64,000 bases of DNA from Candidatus Cloacimonadota bacterium (lineage in GTDB: Bacteria; Cloacimonadota; Cloacimonadia; Cloacimonadales; JAJBBL01). A model generated the notes under the pieces. The model saw nothing but the letters and a program-made list of their open reading frames with translations. It ran no database searches and had not been told where the DNA came from. The first letter of the stretch is position 1, and each line of letters opens with the position of its first letter. Of the stretch, positions 1 through 8,778 are shown piece after piece. Both the position numbers and the translations under genes were made by a program. The stretch lies in the NCBI GenBank assembly GCA_019429305.1, contig JAHYIR010000001.1:62001-126000 (forward strand). The letters are read 5' to 3'.

Positions 1-18
1 AAAACAAAGGGATAAGAA

Positions 19-246
19 ATGGTCAAATTCTATCTGAAGAAGTATGTGTTTAATATAGCATCGACGATGCCATTTATGATAGGTGCACTACTATTATTTG
101 AAGAGATTGGTTATTTAGCTACAATTGGTGTATGTTTGATTGGTCTCAGCGCTGCAACATTTGGATATTATGGAGAACAATTCAATAGCAATGCGATAAA
201 ATACTACAAAAAGGCGAAAGATGAGAAAAATGAAAAAGATAAATAG
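19..246 (+). CDS. Small membrane protein, paralogue of the next gene
   Basis: A 75-residue protein with hydrophobic stretches at about residues 10-27 and 31-50 and a Lys/Glu-rich C-terminal tail, so probably two membrane segments with a charged cytoplasmic end. ATG start with an AAAGGG ribosome-binding site close upstream. It is the same length as the protein at 406 and shares with it the N-terminal MVKFY block, a central IGxxLIGxSAA block and the GYYG motif, so the pair arose by duplication. I do not recognise the family. No function is proposed. Confidence 0.6.
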   Translation: MVKFYLKKYVFNIASTMPFMIGALLLFEEIGYLATIGVCLIGLSAATFGYYGEQFNSNAIKYYKKAKDEKNEKDK

Positions 247-405
247 CCAGTTAATATCTTTCTAAGCATGTTCTTAGTTTTAAGAATGCCTCTGTTTTGG
301 AATGGTAGGTGATTTTATGAATCAGAGACTTGTAATATTTTAACAAGAATATCTACCTTAATGCATATTCTACTATGGTCTAGTTGAAAATAATTGGGGG
401 GAGAA

Positions 406-633
406 ATGGTAAAATTCTATTGGAAGAAAGCATTATTTAACATAACTACTGGTTTGATATTTGTAGGTGGGATTTGGATACTTCATCATTCCGGGATGAG
501 TAAGATAGCAATTATAGGAATAGCTTTGATCGGAATAAGTGCTGCAATAGTTGGATATTATGGAAAGCAGTATGGTGGCGACGCACTAAAGTTCTATAAA
601 AAGGATAATAAGGAAAATATAGAGGAAGATTAA
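406..633 (+). CDS. Small membrane protein, paralogue of the previous gene
   Basis: A 75-residue protein. The ATG at 406 is preferred over an in-frame TTG at 394 because a GGGGGGAG ribosome-binding site lies at 396-403 and because it gives exactly the length of the paralogue at 19. Two hydrophobic segments (about 10-28 and 33-50) are followed by GYYGKQ and a Lys/Asp/Glu-rich tail. About 160 bases separate it from the first copy, so it may have its own promoter. Family not recognised. Confidence 0.6.
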   Translation: MVKFYWKKALFNITTGLIFVGGIWILHHSGMSKIAIIGIALIGISAAIVGYYGKQYGGDALKFYKKDNKENIEED

Positions 634-1041
634 TACGGCATGTATCAAGAGATCTTGGACATTTACATCCCCCCGTTTTTTACTTACAAATTATGAAGGA
701 TGTTATACATGCTTGTATATTTATTAGCTCCTGTTGTTTATAAAGCGAACCAAGTTTTTAAGGAGATCTTTTTTTAAAAAAATAGTTCATCAACTGCTTA
801 TAAAGCATTATTCAGTATATCTCGAACAGATAAATTTTTACTTCTATTTTCATTACCTACTTATCGCTTCTAATTTGGCAGAGATCTTCTAAAATCGTAT
901 CCTAAGTAACGGTAGTAAGGTCATTCAAGCTCTTTTAATAGAAGCATGCAAAAAAAATGAAAAAAAAATTTTGCTTCGGGGAAAAAGTGTTTAGATTATG
1001 TTAGTAAGCGATAACTTAATCGATATTTTAAGGAGTAAAAA
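634..1041. other. Gene-free stretch upstream of the ferredoxin gene
   Basis: About 400 AT-rich bases with many stops in all frames. I see no RNA gene and no strong terminator. The only structured element is the imperfect inverted repeat at 995-1020, just before the ferredoxin ribosome-binding site AAGGAG (1030-1035). Confidence 0.5.
995..1020. promoter_or_regulatory. Candidate operator, imperfect 9-base inverted repeat
   Basis: ATTATGTTA, 8 bases, then TAACTTAAT: eight of nine positions pair. It sits 21 bases upstream of the ferredoxin ATG, where a repressor such as the TetR protein encoded two genes later could bind. AT-rich repeats of this size can arise by chance, so this is a weak call. 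Confidence 0.3.
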
Positions 1042-1863
1042 ATGTTAAGAAAGATCATTGAGATTGATGAAGAAAAGTGTACCGGATGCGGGTTGTGTAT
1101 TCCCGATTGTCCGGAAGGGGCATTACAGATCATTGATGGAAAGGCGAGATTGATCAGCGATCTATTTTGTGATGGATTGGGTGCCTGCGTCGGTGCTTGT
1201 CCCGAAGATGCCATGCATGTAGTCGAAAGAGAGGCAGAGCCGTATAATGAAGAGATCGTGATGGAGAATATCATCAAAGCGGGAGTTAACACTATAAAAG
1301 CCCATCTGCAACATCTTAAGGAACATGGTGAGCATGAACTATTTGAAGAGGCAGTAGCAGTGTTAAAGAAAAAGGGATTACCGATTCCTGAGTTGGAAGA
1401 AAAAGAGGAAAAGATGGCTTGTGGTTGTCCCGGCTCTCACGTTCGTGAGATCAAACCTCATGAAGAAAAAGAAAGATCAGCACCGGTAAGTACTAAGTCG
1501 GAATTACGACAATGGCCTGTACAATTGCATTTGATCAATCCTCAAGCCAAATATCTTGACAATGCCGATATTCTTTTAGCTGCTGATTGTACACCCTTTG
1601 CCTATGCTAATTTCCATCAGAGATTCATTAAAGGGAAGATCACCATAACCTTGTGTCCAAAACTCGATCACGGCATGGAGCAGTATTTGGAGAAGCTGGT
1701 GACTATCTTAAAAACACACGAGATCAAATCTCTAACTGTGGTTCACATGGAAGTACCTTGCTGTTCCGGGATAGTTCATTTAGCGGAAAGAGCGATCAGA
1801 GAATCGGGCAAGAATGTATTGTTTAGAGATTATACCATCTCAGTAGATGGTCAGATATTGTAA
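1042..1863 (+). CDS. Ferredoxin-domain protein with two 4Fe-4S motifs
   Basis: A 273-residue protein. Residues about 8-60 hold two cluster motifs: CTGCGLCIPDCP (CxxCxxCxxxCP) and a second of the form CDGLGACVGACP. The remaining ~200 residues include a CGCPG motif near residue 127 and further cysteines (for example CCSG near 240) that could bind metal. Proteins of this architecture commonly lie beside hybrid-cluster protein genes in anaerobes and probably donate electrons. Here it is first in the cluster ferredoxin-TetR-hcp-flavodiiron. Ribosome-binding site AAGGAG. Electron donation to Hcp is inferred from context. Confidence 0.8.
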   Translation: MLRKIIEIDEEKCTGCGLCIPDCPEGALQIIDGKARLISDLFCDGLGACVGACPEDAMHVVEREAEPYNEEIVMENIIKAGVNTIKAHLQHLKEHGEHELFEEAVAVLKKKGLPIPELEEKEEKMACGCPGSHVREIKPHEEKERSAPVSTKSELRQWPVQLHLINPQAKYLDNADILLAADCTPFAYANFHQRFIKGKITITLCPKLDHGMEQYLEKLVTILKTHEIKSLTVVHMEVPCCSGIVHLAERAIRESGKNVLFRDYTISVDGQIL

Positions 1864-1880
1864 GCAGCAAGGAAATGGTT

Positions 1881-2486
1881 ATGGGAATGAAACAGACAAG
1901 GTTGCCACAAGACGAAAGACGCGAACAGATCATTAAGACATCGATGCAGATCATAAATGAAGAGGGTTATGCGGCTTTTACTACGAGAAGATTGGCGGAG
2001 AAAATCGGGATCAGTGAACCGGCTCTCTACCGACATTTTAATAGTAAGGATGATATTATAATCAAGATACTTGAGAAAATGGGAGAGCTCTGGTCGGATA
2101 TTAATGAAGAGCTTGATCGGGTTGATGATCTGGAGAAGAAGCTCTGTCACTTCGTTATGATGCACTTTCGATATATCGAAGAAAATCCTGATATATTAGC
2201 TGTATTATTTGCTGATGAATATCTTCGTTTAAATGATAATTTAAGAAAGATGCTGTTCCAAGTGACAGATCAAAGATACTATTTTCTCTATAAGCTGTTA
2301 AAAGGGGGGATCAAGTCAGGGGAGATCAGAGGTACTAACCCCATTGCTCTGGCGATCATAATCGTAGGAGCTATCAGAACAACTGCCTTGAACTGGCGGA
2401 ATAGTAATTATAGTTATTCATTGAGTGAATTCGGAGAATATATCTGCACTAATTTAACCAATATGATATTAAGTAGTAAACAATAA
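1881..2486 (+). CDS. TetR/AcrR-family transcriptional regulator
   Basis: About 201 residues. The N-terminal region (about 13-60) is a typical TetR helix-turn-helix: RREQIIKTSMQIINEEGYAA followed by TTRRLAEKIGISEPALYRHF. The C-terminal part is helical, as expected for a ligand-binding and dimer domain. Possible starts are ATG at 1875, 1881 and 1887. I prefer 1881 because AAGGA (1869-1873) is too close to 1875. It sits 17 bases after the ferredoxin gene and 21 bases before hcp, so it is probably co-transcribed and may control the cluster. FNR-like HcpR or NsrR proteins are the more usual regulators of hcp genes, so a TetR protein here is less common. Confidence 0.85.
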   Translation: MGMKQTRLPQDERREQIIKTSMQIINEEGYAAFTTRRLAEKIGISEPALYRHFNSKDDIIIKILEKMGELWSDINEELDRVDDLEKKLCHFVMMHFRYIEENPDILAVLFADEYLRLNDNLRKMLFQVTDQRYYFLYKLLKGGIKSGEIRGTNPIALAIIIVGAIRTTALNWRNSNYSYSLSEFGEYICTNLTNMILSSKQ

Positions 2487-2507
2487 AGGAAGAGGAGGAT
2501 AAGAAAA

Positions 2508-4124
2508 GTGTTTTGTTATCAATGTCAAGAGACAGTAAAAAATGAGGGTTGTGTTCAGGTAGGTGTTTGTGGCAAGAAATCAGATACAGCAGATTTTCAG
2601 GATCTGTTGATTCATGCCTGTAAGAAGTTATCAGAAACTGCTTTAATTGCCGAAAAGAAAGGTGTTGCAACGGATAAAGCGGGGGAGATGTTAATCGAAG
2701 CGCTCTTCTATACAATTACCAATGCTAATTTTGATGATGAGAGCATTAAAAAGATGATCATTGATGTATGTGATGTACGTAAAGAACTGGCAGCGCAAGT
2801 ACAACCGGATGCTAAATATAGAGATCATCCGACCCATGAAGAGATGCTTAAGAGGGCGAAAGAGGTGGGTGTGTTATCGATCAAGGATGACGATATACGA
2901 TCTCTGACCGAGTTGTTGATCTACGGTTTGAAAGGAATAGCTGCCTATGCAGAGCATAGCTTAGTGTTAGGATATCGATTAGCAGAAGTAGAGAATTTCA
3001 TGTTCAGAGCTTTAGCGAAAACTCTCGATGAGAACCGGCAACAGGAAGAGATGCTTACACTGGTTATGGAATGTGGTGAGATGGGGGTTAAGGTTATGGC
3101 TCTACTCGATGAAGCTAATACCAAGACCTACGGTAAACCGGAACCGACAGCAGTAGATATCGGAGTAGGGAATAATCCGGGAATTCTCATCAGCGGTCAT
3201 GATTTAAGGGATCTCGCTGATCTACTGGAACAGACCAAGGGAACCGGGGTAGATGTCTATACTCATGGAGAAATGCTGCCGGCAAATGCTTATCCGTGTT
3301 TCAAGAAGTACCCGCATTTGAGAGGTAACTATGGTGGTTCTTGGTGGCTTCAGACCAAAGAATTTGCCTCATTCAACGGACCGATCTTGATGACCACAAA
3401 TTGTCTTGTTCCACCATTCCCGTCGTATAAATCGAGATTATATACTACCGGAGTCGCTGGTTTTGCCGAAGTAAAGCATATTCCTGATAGGAAGAACGGA
3501 AAAATGAAAGACTTTTCAGAAATTGTTGAACTGGCAAAGACATGCCCACCCCCGGAAAAAATCGAAGATGGTCATATCTATACCGGCTTTGCTAAGGATG
3601 CCTTACTGGCAAACAAAGATCAGATCTTAGACGCAGTAAGTAAGGGTTTGGTGAAGAGATTCGTGGTAATGGCAGGTTGTGATGGCAGAATGAATGACCG
3701 TCAGTACTTTACCAATGTTGCTGAAAATCTGCCTGAAGATACGATCATCCTGACAGCCGGTTGTGCTAAATACAGATACAACAAACTTCCTCTCGGAAAG
3801 ATCGGTGATTTTCCGAGAGTTTTAGATGCTGGACAATGTAACGACTCCTATTCGCTTGCCGTCTTGGCTCTCAATCTCAAGGATACCCTTCAATTAGAAG
3901 ACATTAACCAGCTTCCCATATCTTTTGATATTGCTTGGTATGAGCAGAAGGCGGTTCTGGTACTTCTTGCTCTGTTGTATTTGGGTTTCAAAAATATTCG
4001 ATTGGGACCGACTTTACCAGCGTTTCTGTCTCCTAATATAGCAAAATTCTTAGTTGAAAACTTCGATATTAAACCTATCAGTAGTCCTGAAACAGATGTA
4101 TCAGCAATGATGCAGGGACTCTAA
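2508..4124 (+). CDS. hcp: Hydroxylamine reductase / hybrid-cluster protein, class I
   Basis: A 538-residue hybrid-cluster protein. GTG start at 2508 fixed by AGAGGAGG at 2491-2498 and by the family N-terminus MFCYQCQET. The N-terminal cysteines follow C3-x2-C6-x8-C15-x5-C21, the class I spacing that binds a 4Fe-4S cluster. Hybrid-cluster ligand motifs are visible downstream, including the HGEMLPANAYP and AGCDG regions and the C-terminal AGCAKYR and AGQCNDSYS motifs. Family members reduce NO or hydroxylamine in the cytoplasm of anaerobes. It lies directly upstream of a flavodiiron protein gene, giving a nitrosative-stress pair. Confidence 0.95.
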   Translation: MFCYQCQETVKNEGCVQVGVCGKKSDTADFQDLLIHACKKLSETALIAEKKGVATDKAGEMLIEALFYTITNANFDDESIKKMIIDVCDVRKELAAQVQPDAKYRDHPTHEEMLKRAKEVGVLSIKDDDIRSLTELLIYGLKGIAAYAEHSLVLGYRLAEVENFMFRALAKTLDENRQQEEMLTLVMECGEMGVKVMALLDEANTKTYGKPEPTAVDIGVGNNPGILISGHDLRDLADLLEQTKGTGVDVYTHGEMLPANAYPCFKKYPHLRGNYGGSWWLQTKEFASFNGPILMTTNCLVPPFPSYKSRLYTTGVAGFAEVKHIPDRKNGKMKDFSEIVELAKTCPPPEKIEDGHIYTGFAKDALLANKDQILDAVSKGLVKRFVVMAGCDGRMNDRQYFTNVAENLPEDTIILTAGCAKYRYNKLPLGKIGDFPRVLDAGQCNDSYSLAVLALNLKDTLQLEDINQLPISFDIAWYEQKAVLVLLALLYLGFKNIRLGPTLPAFLSPNIAKFLVENFDIKPISSPETDVSAMMQGL

Positions 4125-4156
4125 AATCTAAATAAAGACCAAACAAGGAGGTCATA

Positions 4157-5347
4157 ATGAAAATCAAGATAAAGAATAATATCTATTGGGTAGGTAAAAC
4201 CGATTGGGAATTGAGGAAATTCCATGGGTTTGAGTATTCTACTCATCGAGGTTCCAGTTATAATTCCTATCTGATCATGGAAGATAAGATAGCGCTCATC
4301 GATACTGTCTGGTCACCGTTCAGTAAGGAGTATGTTAAGAATCTGGCAAAAGAGATCGACTTGCAGAAGATCGATTATATCATTGCCAATCATGCCGAGA
4401 TAGACCATAGTGGTGCTCTACCGGAATTAATGGAACGCATACCTGATAAACCGATTTATTGCACTGAAAACGGCATCAAATCTCTCAAGGGGCATTATCA
4501 TAAGGATTGGAATTTTCAACCGATCAAGACCGGTATGAAATTGAGTCTCGGGAAAAAGGAACTTATCTTTATTGAAGCTCCGATGTTACATTGGCCTGAT
4601 AGCATGTTTGAATATTTGACAGAAGATAATGTACTGTTTAGTAATGATGCCTTTGGTCAGCATTATGCGACTGAACATCTCTTTAATGATCTGGTAGATC
4701 AGAGTGAACTCTTTGCCGAAGCGATCAAATACTATGCAAATATTCTCACCCCATTCAGTCCATTAGTAAAAAAGAAAATAGAGGATTTTGTCGCTCTCAA
4801 TCTGCCGTTGGATATAATCTGTACCAGCCATGGCGTGGTTTGGCGTGATAATCCTCTACAGATAGTTCAGAAATATCTCGCTTGGGCTCAAGATTATCAA
4901 GAAGATCAGATTACCTTGATCTATGACACCATGTGGAACGGAACGAAAAGGATGGCAGAGTATATTGCCAGAGGTATTCAACAGGTTGACCCGAAAGTTA
5001 CGGTGAAACTCTATAACATCTCTATGACTGATAAGAATGATGTCATTACCGAGATCTTCAAATCAAAAGGGATATTGATGGGTTCTCCGACTATTAACAA
5101 AGGTATCTTATCTGCTTTAGCAGGTCTGTTAGAAGAGGCAAGGGGATTGAATTTCAAGAAGAAGAAAGCCGCTGCTTTCGGTACCTACGGATGGAGTGGA
5201 GAATCTGTTAAAATGCTGACCGATGGTTTGAAAAATTCCGGCTTTGAGGCAATCAATGACGGCATCAAGGCACTCTGGAATCCTGATGAAAAAGCTTTAG
5301 AGGAAGCGGTTCACTTCGGAAGAAGTTTCGCCGAAGCGTTTAAGTAA
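4157..5347 (+). CDS. Flavodiiron protein (FprA-type A flavoprotein)
   Basis: A 396-residue protein with a metallo-beta-lactamase-like N-terminal half and a flavodoxin C-terminal half. Diiron ligands are visible as H79-x-E81-x-D83-H84, then the His of LHWPDSMFE, the Asp of NDAFG and the His of TSHGVVW. The flavodoxin domain begins about residue 255 with IYDTMWNGTKRMAEYIARGI, which is the FMN phosphate loop. Such proteins reduce O2 to water and/or NO to N2O in anaerobes. AAGGAGG ribosome-binding site, 32 bases after hcp. An intrinsic terminator follows at 5425. Confidence 0.95.
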   Translation: MKIKIKNNIYWVGKTDWELRKFHGFEYSTHRGSSYNSYLIMEDKIALIDTVWSPFSKEYVKNLAKEIDLQKIDYIIANHAEIDHSGALPELMERIPDKPIYCTENGIKSLKGHYHKDWNFQPIKTGMKLSLGKKELIFIEAPMLHWPDSMFEYLTEDNVLFSNDAFGQHYATEHLFNDLVDQSELFAEAIKYYANILTPFSPLVKKKIEDFVALNLPLDIICTSHGVVWRDNPLQIVQKYLAWAQDYQEDQITLIYDTMWNGTKRMAEYIARGIQQVDPKVTVKLYNISMTDKNDVITEIFKSKGILMGSPTINKGILSALAGLLEEARGLNFKKKKAAAFGTYGWSGESVKMLTDGLKNSGFEAINDGIKALWNPDEKALEEAVHFGRSFAEAFK

Positions 5348-5418
5348 GATAATACTAATATAACGATATATTGGTATTGTATCAAGGAGAAAAGACGAAA
5401 GACTAGTAATAATTTATA

Positions 5419-5447
5419 TTGTAGGGGCGACCGGTGGTCGCCCTTTT
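5419..5447. repeat. TTGTAGGGG palindromic element, copy A
   Basis: TTGTAGGGGC followed by an inner arm GACC and its complement GGTC, then GCCC. It shares the TTGTAGGGGC core with copies B, C and D, but the inner arm differs while staying self-complementary. Confidence 0.55.
5425..5447 (+). terminator. Terminator of the hcp-flavodiiron cluster, within a palindromic element
   Basis: GGGCGACC, a 3-base loop, then GGTCGCCC followed by TTTTCTT. It ends the plus-strand stress cluster in the gap shared with the converging fetB gene. The 5' flank TTGTAGGGG (5419-5427) makes it a member of the palindromic element family also found at 26213, 26334 and 42311. Confidence 0.75.
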
Positions 5448-5455
5448 CTTAATCA

Positions 5456-6244
5456 CTATTTAATCAGCTCATATCTTAGCTGTTCCCGGTTGTTAAAGAC
5501 ACCTTTTTCTACTAAGAATACGAGCAAAAAGAGTGAAATAGCCGCAGCCGACGAGATCATATACATGATCAGAAGTTGATATTTAACAGATTCAATAGGA
5601 GCTACTCCACCGAGGATCTGTCCTGTCATCATACCGGGTAGTTTAACTATTCCGAGAACCATTAAAGCATTTATTGTCGGTATTAAACCTGCCTTGATAG
5701 CACTCTTACGAATAACTTCCAAAGATTGACCTTTCTTAGCACCGAGTGAAAGTTTAGCTTCTACTTCATGCCTGCGGAGTCTTAATTCACTGCCAAAGGT
5801 ATTAAGGCAGATCGAGATGGCGGTCATAGTATTGGAGATCACCATGGCACTTATAGGAATGACATATTGCGGGTTATACCAAGGGGTGATCTGCAATACT
5901 ATATAGAACATAAAAGCCAGAGGTAGGGCAGTTCCGACAACCATCGAACTCAGACAGCAAAAGAAGGTCTTACTGGGACGGAAATCGATCCTTTTATAAC
6001 TGTCGTAGGTAGCGAAGGTGATCATGATGCTGATCATTAAAACGGTGAAATACCATTTTTGTAGATCGAATATCCATTCCAGCACATAACCCATAATAGT
6101 CAATTGGGCAAAGGAACGAACAGTTCCCAACAGAACACTTTTAGTAATGCCCAGCTTGTTAACCAAGGCAATGATTGCTACTATCAGCATTAATGACACT
6201 GATATTATCAAGGAAGTGTTAGAAATAACTATATAATCATTCAT
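5456..6244 (-). CDS. fetB: FetB-like ABC permease (UPF0014 family)
   Basis: About 262 residues with roughly seven hydrophobic segments spread along the chain. Typical family features: KLGITKSVLLGTVRSFAQLT near residue 31, and the cytoplasmic block RLRRHEVEAKLSLGAKKGQS followed by LPGMMTGQILGG. FetB pairs with the FetA ATPase; in E. coli the pair is proposed to export iron and to improve peroxide resistance. ATG at 6244 is used; an in-frame GTG lies at 6250. The start overlaps the 3' end of fetA, indicating translational coupling. The substrate here is not proven. Confidence 0.85.
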   Translation of the reverse strand: MNDYIVISNTSLIISVSLMLIVAIIALVNKLGITKSVLLGTVRSFAQLTIMGYVLEWIFDLQKWYFTVLMISIMITFATYDSYKRIDFRPSKTFFCCLSSMVVGTALPLAFMFYIVLQITPWYNPQYVIPISAMVISNTMTAISICLNTFGSELRLRRHEVEAKLSLGAKKGQSLEVIRKSAIKAGLIPTINALMVLGIVKLPGMMTGQILGGVAPIESVKYQLLIMYMISSAAAISLFLLVFLVEKGVFNNREQLRYELIK

Positions 6245-6950
6245 ATTCACCTGCCATAAATCTCTTTATAATGCTGTTATCGCTCTCTTGTATCCCTTCA
6301 GGGCTTCCTTCATAAACTATTGTGCCTTCCCAGATAAAGAATATCCGGTCAGAGACAGATAGAGCATCATTCATATTATGACTAACCATGATGACGGTCT
6401 TACCGAAATCTGTTTTTAAAGAGCGGATCAGTTTCAGAACCTTGTTAGCTCTTTGCGGATCAAGAGCAGAGACCGGCTCATCGAGCAGTATTGCTTCCGG
6501 GTCGAGGAGCAGAGAGCGAACTATACATATTCGTTGTTGTTCGCCAATTGAGAGCTCATTACCGGTCTTATCCAAATATTTGACCGGTATATCGACCTGC
6601 TGAAGTACTTTTATGATCTCATCTCGGCTATAGCTCTTTTTTCTGATCTTAAAACCGAAGACGAGATTATCATAAACGGTACCTTCAAAAATAGTCGGCT
6701 TTTGAAAGATCAAGCCAACCTGAGATCTGATCTCGTAAGGATGAAGTTCTGTATGAGGTTTACTATCATAATAGATGGTTCCTGCTTGTGGATCTTCCAG
6801 AGCAGCCAGTAGGCGTAACAGAGTTGATTTACCACTGCCGGAAGGTCCTATGATCGTATTAACTGATTTTACTGCAAAGTTAACACTCAAATCATCAAAA
6901 ACAATATTGTCTTCATAAGCTGCTCTAAGCTTCTCACATCTGATCTCCAT
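6237..6950 (-). CDS. fetA: FetA-like ABC transporter ATPase
   Basis: A 237-residue nucleotide-binding subunit. Walker A GPSGSGKSTLLRL near residue 36, Q-loop VGLIFQKPTIFEG, signature LSIGEQQR, Walker B AILLDEPVSALDP and switch-region His in MVSHNM. Ribosome-binding site GGAG upstream of the ATG. It overlaps fetB and begins 47 bases after the ABC exporter gene at 6998, so the four transporter genes may form one transcript. The FetA assignment rests mainly on its coupling to the FetB permease. Confidence 0.85.
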   Translation of the reverse strand: MEIRCEKLRAAYEDNIVFDDLSVNFAVKSVNTIIGPSGSGKSTLLRLLAALEDPQAGTIYYDSKPHTELHPYEIRSQVGLIFQKPTIFEGTVYDNLVFGFKIRKKSYSRDEIIKVLQQVDIPVKYLDKTGNELSIGEQQRICIVRSLLLDPEAILLDEPVSALDPQRANKVLKLIRSLKTDFGKTVIMVSHNMNDALSVSDRIFFIWEGTIVYEGSPEGIQESDNSIIKRFMAGEYE

Positions 6951-6997
6951 TCTTACTGCTCCTGTTCTCTATCTTTCTCAACTCCCCTAAATACTTT

Positions 6998-8752
6998 CTA
7001 TTTTGCCTGATAATGCTCCTGTATAAAGCTGGAATATTCCGGATATTGCTGCATTATGTTTCTATGTTCACCTTTGGCGATCAAATAACCGCTGTCAAGG
7101 AAGATGACATTATCTACATAACGGAGAGTCGAAAGTCTATGTGAAACTATAAAGCATGTGATATCACCAAACCTTGCAGAGATATCATTCCAAAGACTCT
7201 CCTCATTGTCAGCATCTAAACTGGCAGTAATATCATCGAAAATCAAGATCTCCGGTTCTCTGATCAAGGCTCTGGCTATGGCTAATCTCTGCTTCTGACC
7301 TCCGGAGAGAGTCAATCCTCTTTGCCCTACTCTCGTCTCATCCCTTTCCTGAAAACTCATGATCTCTTTGTCCATCTGAACTATATCCAAAACAGAACGA
7401 TAGAACTCTTCAGAGACGCTTTCCCTGCCGAAATGGACATTCTCTCTAATACTGCCGGAAAAAAGGATCGGTTCTTGCGGTACATACCCTATCTTATCAC
7501 GGAAAGCGGGTAGATCTATCTCATCCAGTGGTATATCATTGATCTTGATCACTCCGCTTTGTGGTCTCAAGAGACCGGTCAAAAGCCCTAAGATCGTACT
7601 CTTTCCTGATCCTACCGGACCGATGATGATAACTCTTTCGCCTCGTTTGATGTGAAAAGAGACGTTGTTCAGGATATGTAACTCCTGCTTCTCGTAAGAG
7701 AAGTTGACGTTCTCGAAGGTGATCGAATCTACCTTCTCGATACGGTGTTTTAGTACTCTTGGATCTTCCGGTTCAGGGAACTCTCTTATCTCTTCCAGAC
7801 GGTCAATATTAACAAATGCCTGTTTCCCTGAGACGAAAAGCTGTGGTAGATCGAGAATAGGGAAGATGATCATCGCCAGATAAGTGTAAAAGGCGAAGAA
7901 GGTTCCTATTGTTATCTGGTGACTGACCACCATAATCCCACCGAATATGATCACAGCGATCTGGCCAAAATAATCTATAAACTCATAGATCATTCGTAAT
8001 CTTGTGTTGAGAGTTACTAACCTCATCTCTGTATTATATCGGTTCGTAAGAGCTCTGTCGAAGAATCTCTTGTATTTCTCTTCGCAAACAAACGCCTTGA
8101 TTATCTTGATCCCTGAAAAGCTCATCTCAAGCTGATTATTGATCTCACTGACCGCCTCCTGATTATGCTTGAAAGAACGGTGTAATTTATTAGAAGTGAA
8201 ATAGAAAATCACTATCATAAGTGGTAGTGGAATCAATGTCAACAGGGTCAATTGCCAGTTTAAGAGTAACATTGCCACAACACAAAAAGCGATCTTACTA
8301 AATGATTCTATAGCACGGAATATACCCGAACACATAAACCAAGCGATCTTAGGCCAATCTGTGATATCGCTTGTTAATCGTGTTACCAGATCACCGGTCC
8401 TGAATTTATTAAAGAATTTGAAATCCTTTCTGAGTATGTAAGCAAAATACCTGTTTCTTAATGTATATTCGAATGTCAGGTTCATTAATGCTCGAAAACC
8501 GGGGTACGTTGCCGCCAAAAGACGTACCAGTCCAATAACTATAAACACCCAAATTATTTTTTGTAACTCGGGAGTTATTCCGGTCAGTTCTGCTGGGTCA
8601 CTGAGCATGTTTTGTATTGTATCAAGAAGCTGTTTTATTACATAAGGGTATATCACCGTCACTGCTGCCGAAATCAAAGTCAGAGAGAGCAGTAGCACTA
8701 TATAGAAAGGGTGCTTTTTCCATTCTCGTAACAGCCATTTTATATTCTTCAT
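6998..8752 (-). CDS. Heterodimeric ABC exporter subunit with degenerate Walker B
   Basis: 584 residues: a six-helix exporter transmembrane domain (about 1-310) fused to an ATPase domain (about 340-575). Walker A is GPVGSGKSTILGL and the signature is canonical (TLSGGQKQRLAIARAL), but Walker B reads LIFDDITASLD, with Asp where the catalytic Glu belongs. Its partner, encoded 26 bases upstream, has a normal Glu but an altered signature. This is the pattern of asymmetric heterodimers such as TM287/288 and BmrCD, where one ATP site is inactive. Likely an inner-membrane multidrug or lipid exporter half. The substrate is unknown. Confidence 0.9.
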   Translation of the reverse strand: MKNIKWLLREWKKHPFYIVLLLSLTLISAAVTVIYPYVIKQLLDTIQNMLSDPAELTGITPELQKIIWVFIVIGLVRLLAATYPGFRALMNLTFEYTLRNRYFAYILRKDFKFFNKFRTGDLVTRLTSDITDWPKIAWFMCSGIFRAIESFSKIAFCVVAMLLLNWQLTLLTLIPLPLMIVIFYFTSNKLHRSFKHNQEAVSEINNQLEMSFSGIKIIKAFVCEEKYKRFFDRALTNRYNTEMRLVTLNTRLRMIYEFIDYFGQIAVIIFGGIMVVSHQITIGTFFAFYTYLAMIIFPILDLPQLFVSGKQAFVNIDRLEEIREFPEPEDPRVLKHRIEKVDSITFENVNFSYEKQELHILNNVSFHIKRGERVIIIGPVGSGKSTILGLLTGLLRPQSGVIKINDIPLDEIDLPAFRDKIGYVPQEPILFSGSIRENVHFGRESVSEEFYRSVLDIVQMDKEIMSFQERDETRVGQRGLTLSGGQKQRLAIARALIREPEILIFDDITASLDADNEESLWNDISARFGDITCFIVSHRLSTLRYVDNVIFLDSGYLIAKGEHRNIMQQYPEYSSFIQEHYQAK

Positions 8753-8778
8753 TTCTTTTTCCTCAAAATACTACACGA

